Assembly (NCBI GenBank): GCA_026770025.1
Contig: JAMXDE010000038.1
Coordinates: forward strand, 186,001 to 250,000
Reading direction: 5' to 3'
Length of the DNA: 64,000 bases
Origin: Craspedostauros australis
Lineage: Eukaryota; Bacillariophyta; Bacillariophyceae; Mastogloiales; Achnanthaceae
This document shows positions 59,201-64,000 of the stretch, one piece after another (position 1 is the first letter of the stretch; the number at the start of each line of letters is the position of its first letter). A model generated the notes under the pieces. The model was not told the origin of the DNA, ran no database searches, and saw nothing but the letters and a program-made list of their open reading frames with translations. Made by a program: the position numbers and the translations under genes.

Positions 59201-60627
59201 TCCAACTTCCAAGGCATACAACATGAAGTCATTGACCGAGCACATTCCACATGCCCTCAATGCAACCATCACTACTGTTTCCTCCGCCAACCGCAACCTG
59301 TCCGAACCACAGAAGGAGCTGCTGCGTTGGCACCAACGCCTGGGCCACAATGACATGCGGAAGATCCAGCACCTTTTTCGTTCGGGAACCCTGGCGCACA
59401 CCGAAGCCGCACGCAAGCTACAAGCAAGCGCCTCCCGCCTCGCCACACTTCCAAAGTGCGCAGCATGCCAGTTTGGGAAACAAGTCTGTCGCTCAAGCCC
59501 GGGCCATCTGCACCGACCAGTACGTGATCGAGAGGGAGCCATCAAGTTCGGTAATCTTCGGCCTGGCCAACTCGTCTCTGTGGATCATTTTGAAGGGGGT
59601 GGAAAGGGACGACTCTTCTCGGGATATGGAAAAGGGAGCGATGACGAAATGTACGGAGCCGGCATCGTATTCGTCGACCATGCTTCAGGATTCATCTTCG
59701 CTGAGCCAGTCCTGTCTACATCTTCTCAAGACATGATCAGAGCAAAGGAGAAGTTCGAGAGCATGTGTCGAGATCTCGGCATTGTTGTCCAACAATACCA
59801 AAGCGACAATGGAAGGGCATTCACCTCATCAGACTATGCTGACCACCTTCGACACTTCCATCAATCCCATCGATATGCAGGACGCGGAGCGCATCACCAC
59901 AACGGCATCGCCGAACGAAGCATTCGTACCGTGGTGTCAAGCGCTCGAACCATGATGCTCCATGCCACTCTGCACTGGCCCGAACTGGACGTCGTGCCAC
60001 TCTGGCCCATGGCAATTCGTCATTCCGCATTCATCTTCAATCGGCTGCCAAACCTCGCGAACGGCCTCTCTCCCTTCGACATCCTTGCCCGAATTCGCTT
60101 CCCACAGAAGCATTTCCACAACCTACACGTCTGGGGATGCCCCACTTATGTGCTGGATCACAGAGTTGGAGATGGGAAGAAGATTCCAAAATGGAAGGCC
60201 CGGAGCGATCGTTTTGTGCACGTCGGCCTCTCCGAGAAGCACTCCTCTACCGTCCCACTGGTTCTGAATCTCAAGACTGGAAGCATCACACCTCAATTTC
60301 ATGTGGTGTTTGACGACTGGTTTGCCACAGTGCCTTCGGATCCATCCAACCTTCCCAACTATAACTCGGATCAATGGAGGAATCTGTTTGGAGATACCGA
60401 GTACAAGTTCCCTTTTGATGAAGAAGATTTGGAACGCCTCGAGCAGCAGGATCAGGAAACAGAGGAGCAGGACAGCCATGACCAGGATCTGAATCGCCAA
60501 CTCGCAGAGCAAGCAAATGCGGATCATCGACCATCAGAGCCGCTTCCTGTGGAACTTGGACCGGAGCTCCCACCATCACCATCAGATACTGCACCAGTGC
60601 CGGATGAAGTCTCTGCACCACCAACAG
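56289..60627 (+). CDS. Copia gag, protease and integrase region
   Basis: Gag-like helical region first, then a CCHC knuckle (CHNCGEPGHVKANC, about residue 457). A second Cys/His finger (CAKCKRW then HGTSEH) follows. Next is an unusual hydrophobic stretch at about residues 578-635, then an Arg-rich segment. The retropepsin-like site is at DSGSTVCISHD. The GAG-pre-integrase motif is LRWHQRLGHNDM with CAACQFG, and the integrase core includes QSDNGRAFTSS and HHHNGIAERSIRT. A Glu/Gln/Asp-rich spacer leads to the insertion point. This is a fossil or young mobile-element gene, not a host gene. The start at 56289 is the first ATG after the leader repeats. Confidence 0.9.
60623..60627. repeat. Target site duplication, left copy (AACAG)
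   Basis: AACAG directly precedes the left terminal repeat and recurs at 61291-61295 directly after the right one. A 5-bp duplication is typical of integrase-mediated insertion. Confidence 0.85.
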
Positions 60628-60833
60628 TATTAGAGCACTATCGAAAAATCACAAGGGGAGAGCAAAAGCAAAGTACCATGCCGGGATTCGAACCCGGAAC
60701 CTCAGTTAGAATTACTGGTGCTCTACCGTTGAGCTACAGGCGATGCGATTGCTGATCCGAACACAAGTGAAATTTATAGATAGTGGGGGCTACGGGAGTA
60801 ACGTACTTAGCGCTATTCAGTTTTGTGCTGATA
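60628..60833. repeat. Left terminal direct repeat of the nested element
   Basis: 206 bases, identical by eye to 61085-61290. Confidence 0.9.
60674..60743 (-). ncRNA. tRNA-like sequence with A and B boxes, left repeat
   Basis: Read on the minus strand: A box TAGCTCAACGG (60736-60726), a four-pair D stem (GCTC/GAGC), a short anticodon-like stem, B box GGTTCGAATCC (60694-60684) in a perfect five-pair T stem (CCGGG/CCCGG). T runs (TTTT and TTTTT) 10 to 40 bases further could end Pol III transcripts. The acceptor stem pairs poorly (about 4 of 7) and T33 is missing, so it is tRNA-derived or tRNA-like rather than a working tRNA gene. Confidence 0.65.
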
Positions 60834-61084
60834 CTCCCCTACGCTACGACCGTGGACCACCTGCTCAAGAGCACTATGACGGAAAGTTGTCATCTCCCGC
60901 GTCTCCCCATCTCGGGGCACCCTCATTGCTGGGTGGCTAATACTGCCAGACGAAAGTGGGAGTGCTGCCGTAGCAGACAAGTGTGAGACTGGGTCGAAAT
61001 CCGGTGATCGCAACGCGCCCACGAAGGCGTGTTGTGCAAGGTTGTCCTAACTCAGCGATGTAGAACTAGCTGCGACTGTTAATC
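60834..61084. other. Internal segment of the nested element, noncoding
   Basis: 251 bases with no ORF of note. GGGTCGAAATCCGG at 60991-61004 resembles a B box. Several GC-rich short inverted repeats suggest a folded RNA, but no known RNA family is recognised. Confidence 0.5.
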
Positions 61085-61290
61085 TATTAGAGCACTATCG
61101 AAAAATCACAAGGGGAGAGCAAAAGCAAAGTACCATGCCGGGATTCGAACCCGGAACCTCAGTTAGAATTACTGGTGCTCTACCGTTGAGCTACAGGCGA
61201 TGCGATTGCTGATCCGAACACAAGTGAAATTTATAGATAGTGGGGGCTACGGGAGTAACGTACTTAGCGCTATTCAGTTTTGTGCTGATA
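61085..61290. repeat. Right terminal direct repeat of the nested element
   Basis: 206 bases, identical by eye to 60628-60833. Confidence 0.9.
61131..61200 (-). ncRNA. tRNA-like sequence with A and B boxes, right repeat
   Basis: Same sequence as 60674-60743, offset by 457 bases, including the A box, B box and downstream T runs on the minus strand. Confidence 0.65.
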
Positions 61291-61295
61291 AACAG
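61291..61295. repeat. Target site duplication, right copy (AACAG)
   Basis: Matches 60623-60627; copia sequence resumes here. Confidence 0.85.
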
Positions 61296-64000
61296 CTCAA
61301 CCAACAAGTGCTGCAACTGATGCACCAAGAGAAGGCCAGAACAATATGGAGAAGGCCAACTTGCGAGACTCAGTCCCACCATCGCGCAGGGAGGCTGCTC
61401 ATGACGACAAGGGTGACGACAACGACAACATACCACTCCCATCTGACGATCAGGACACCATGGACCATGACAGACCCAGCGTGGAGACACCTGATGCTAG
61501 CTCAGCGAAGGCTCAGCCAGAAACATCTCCAATTGCATCGAACCCAGCACCTCAACAGAGGGAGCGTCGCAGACGAAATCGACAGCAGCAACCAGTCCGT
61601 CGATCGGCACGGATTGAAGCAAGACGATCCAACCCCAGAAAGAGAGCTCCTCCACAACGCCTTGAATACAGCCAGATGGGTGGCATGGCTCAGGCCTTCG
61701 TCTGCCAACCAATTCACCAGACCTCACCATCCATTGATGCTGTGACGGCCGCCCACTTGTCAAGCTCGATTCTCTCAGCGATTGAACTCCTGAAAGGAGC
61801 CAATGGAAGCAACAGCCCAATCACTGAACCACTGCACAGCATTGAGGAAGCAGCAATCCACATGACAACTTCCATGTCCGAGCTTGAAAAACTCAAACAG
61901 GACTCCTGTGGACGTATCAATCCACACATCGCACAAGTGGACAGCAATGCCAGAGCCCGCTTGACTGCCGCTGAAGAAGCTGCCTGCGATATGATCAGGA
62001 CTGCACTCTCCACTTTGGCTCTCTACGACTCGCCGGACAACCACTTTCGCTGGCAGATCGCAGACATGTCTGAAACCATCTACGCAGTACATGGTCGCTT
62101 GCTGCAGCAAGACTGGAGCGACAATGATGATATCGATGAAGGAGGAGATCGAATCATGGTGCACATGGCTGTACAAGACGATGGGAGAGATCCAGACAGG
62201 AGAGACGACCAACAGGAAGAGGAGTTCGCTCTGCCTCAGGACTTGCAAAATGAGATCGATCAACTCGCAAATCTCCTCACCGCGCTTCACATCATTGAGC
62301 ACTACGGACTTGACGCATACTCAACCAACTTCGACTTTGATGAGCTCAGAGACTGGTGGACTCAGGTAGCTGCAGGCCACAATATAGATCCTCCGGAAGG
62401 GCTGCCTCGAGTCTCTCCCAATGGCGAAGAGAACTCCCAATCCAATGCCTCCAGGTCCAGTGACAACCCCGACAGCAACATGCCCGATTCCGCTGAACAA
62501 GACACCAGCGACCATGATCCAGATGACGTTGAGCAATGCCTGTGGATCGACTCCATCCCGCAGCTCGCAGATCCATCCATGACCGCCTGCGACACCAACG
62601 GAGCAGAGGAATATGCGTTTCTGACGATGAATGAGGACGGCGAATCCGACCCATCTGGCAGATCCATCTCAGGATCCGAAGCCGTCTTCCTGATGTCTAA
62701 CGGCCACCTGGAGCTGAGCGAGGGACCGAGCAGCTTCAAAGCATCACCAACAGACCCCGACACCCTTTCCTTTGATGAAGCTATGAAGGACGAAGACAGA
62801 GAGAAATGGATGGAAGCAGCCAAGAAAGAAGTCACAGACTTGGTCTCCAAGGGCACATGGGTCGAGGTCAGCAAGGCCGAAGCAGTTGGCAAGATTGCAC
62901 CGGGTACCTGGGTGTTCCGTCGCAAGCGCCGACCTGACGGATCCATCAAGAAGCACAAGGCCAGGTTCTGCGTTCGAGGCGACCTTGTGGACGAAACGGA
63001 ATCCACTCTTGCTCCTGTGGTCGCTTGGCCGTCGGTCCGCGTCTTCCTAATCACCGCAATTCTCCTTGGATGGGTCACTGTGTCAATCGACTTTGTGAGC
63101 GCCTTCGTCCAAGCCGCCATCCATCGAGACATCTACATCCACCTACCTCGGGGCTTTCGGTCAACCAACGGACCCAATGTATGTCTCAAGCTCCGAAAGA
63201 GCCTATATGGCTTGACAGTGGCCCCTCGGCTCTGGCATGAGCACCTACTGCGAGCACTAACAGCTGAAGGGTTCAAGGCCAGCGAGCAGGACCCCTGTCT
63301 GTTCTTGCGCCCTGGGATGATGCTGGCACTATATGTGGACGACGCAGGCATTGCAGCACCACACGAGAAGGACATCGACGATTTCATCCAGTCAATGACC
63401 AGACGCGGCTTCGAGCTGACCAAGGAAGGAACGTTCAACGAGTTCCTTGGAGTCAAACTGGATAAGAACCGCGACGGATCGATCCACATGTCTCAGCAAG
63501 GACTGATCGATAAGATCATCGCGGCAACTGGAATGGAAGCGTGCAACCCAAACTGGATTCCTGCTACCAAAGCAGCTCTTGGTAGTGATCCGGATGGAGA
63601 AGCGATGAAGGAATCTTGGAACTATCGGTCTATCATCGGTATGCTGCTGTACTTGGCAACCAACACAAGGCCAGACATTGCGTTTGCTGTGTCCCAAGCA
63701 GCACGCTTCAGCCACTCTCCCAAGCAATCCCACGCCAGGGCGCTTAAGACCATCGTGCGGTACCTTGCGCGAACCAAGGCACAAGGCACCATCATCCGGC
63801 CATCTGGCAAGCTGGACCTGCAATGCTACGTCGATGCTGATTTTGCTGGGCTACATCATCGAGAGCCCGACGATAATCCTACATCAGTCAAGTCGCGTAC
63901 TGGATACATCATTATCCTTGGAGGATGTCCTCTAATCTGGCGGTCCAAGCTGCAGACCGAGATAGCTCTCTCTACAACTGAGGCCGAATATGCTGCGCTA
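61296..64000 (+). CDS. Copia reverse transcriptase and RNase H region, runs off the window
   Basis: After an acidic linker of several hundred codons the copia reverse transcriptase is clear. Motifs are EKWMEAAKKEV, GTWVFRRKRRPDG, the DFVSAFVQA and IYIHLPRGF blocks, and the catalytic YVDDAG near 63333. The connection region (SIIGMLLYLATNTRPDIAF) and RNase H start (CYVDADFAG, SRTGYIIILGG, STTEAEYAAL) follow to the edge. The remainder and the 3' LTR lie outside the window. Confidence 0.9.

Larger units (their letters stand above)
60628..61290. mobile_element. 663-bp terminal-direct-repeat (TRIM-like) element nested in copia
   Basis: Two 206-bp direct repeats (60628-60833 and 61085-61290), identical by eye, flank a 251-bp internal segment without coding capacity. 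AACAG target duplications flank the whole. Size and layout match TRIM elements. The ends are TATTAG and CTGATA, an imperfect inverted pair rather than TG and CA. Neither an obvious primer-binding site nor a polypurine tract is visible, so the class is provisional. Each repeat carries a tRNA-like Pol III promoter on the minus strand. Identical ends mean very recent insertion. Confidence 0.8.
55780..64000 (+). mobile_element. Ty1/copia LTR retrotransposon, open at the right edge
   Basis: A copia-order element: gag with zinc finger, protease, integrase, reverse transcriptase, then RNase H, the order that separates copia from gypsy. TGGTTATGAGC at 55780 resembles a primer-binding site for initiator Met tRNA and is taken as the approximate start of the internal part; the LTRs themselves are not delimited. 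A leader with a 64-bp tandem repeat (56026-56153) precedes gag. The sequence resembles diatom copia (CoDi) lineages, but the clade is unresolved. Apart from one insertion of another element at 60628-61290 it looks largely whole within the window, so it is young. Confidence 0.85.

Noticed and set aside
60674-60743. Functional tRNA gene
   Set aside because: Acceptor stem pairs poorly and T33 is missing; it lies inside a mobile repeat present twice, so it is called tRNA-like.

Overview
The window reads as nuclear DNA of a diatom, probably a pennate one. The evidence is compact genes with short GT-AG introns (about 95 to 500 bases), N-terminal signal peptides ending in the Ala-Phe motif of diatom plastid presequences, a fused DUF1800/DUF1501 protein, single-pass LRR proteins, an INT_rpt-type small protein and a diatom-style Ty1/copia element. 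I do not name a species.

Layout, left to right. 1-2144 (minus) is the 5' 714 codons of a STAND/AAA_16 ATPase gene running off the left edge; a near-identical copy lies in opposite orientation at 45653-49597, so the two form inverted arms around about 43 kb. 5090-12532 is a four-exon gene for a 2226-residue membrane-anchored DUF1800-DUF1501 fusion. 12.5-14.9 kb holds two arrays of a 20-bp palindromic minisatellite. 14897-16928 encodes a plastid-type EngB/YihA GTPase. 17.5-23.4 kb carries two tandem paralogues of a TM-plus-LRR protein. 24448-26911 is a Gfo/Idh/MocA oxidoreductase with an apparent plastid presequence. 27.0-29.9 kb has a small INT_rpt protein divergent from a TMEM184/OSTalpha-like membrane protein. 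30776-31915 is a polyQ protein of unknown role. 33.6-34.7 kb is a spliced PIF/Harbinger transposase. 36537-38472 is an unrecognised three-exon gene. 39433-42242 is an SPFH protein with five N-terminal beta repeats. 43030-44799 is SRP54. 50818-53143 is a signal-peptide, TM and EF-hand protein.

From about 55.8 kb to the right edge there is a Ty1/copia element, interrupted by a 663-bp element (60628-61290) with identical 206-bp terminal direct repeats and a 5-bp target duplication. Each terminal repeat carries an antisense tRNA-like sequence with A and B boxes. This Pol III-promoter-bearing terminal-repeat element is the most unusual structure in the window.

The host genes do not form one pathway. 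They mix housekeeping (SRP54, EngB), membrane or cell-surface proteins (DUF1800-DUF1501, LRR pair, TMEM184, EF-hand protein) and signalling-type ATPases. Exon joins were inferred by eye from splice consensus and frame agreement; in every multi-exon model the exon lengths sum to a multiple of three.
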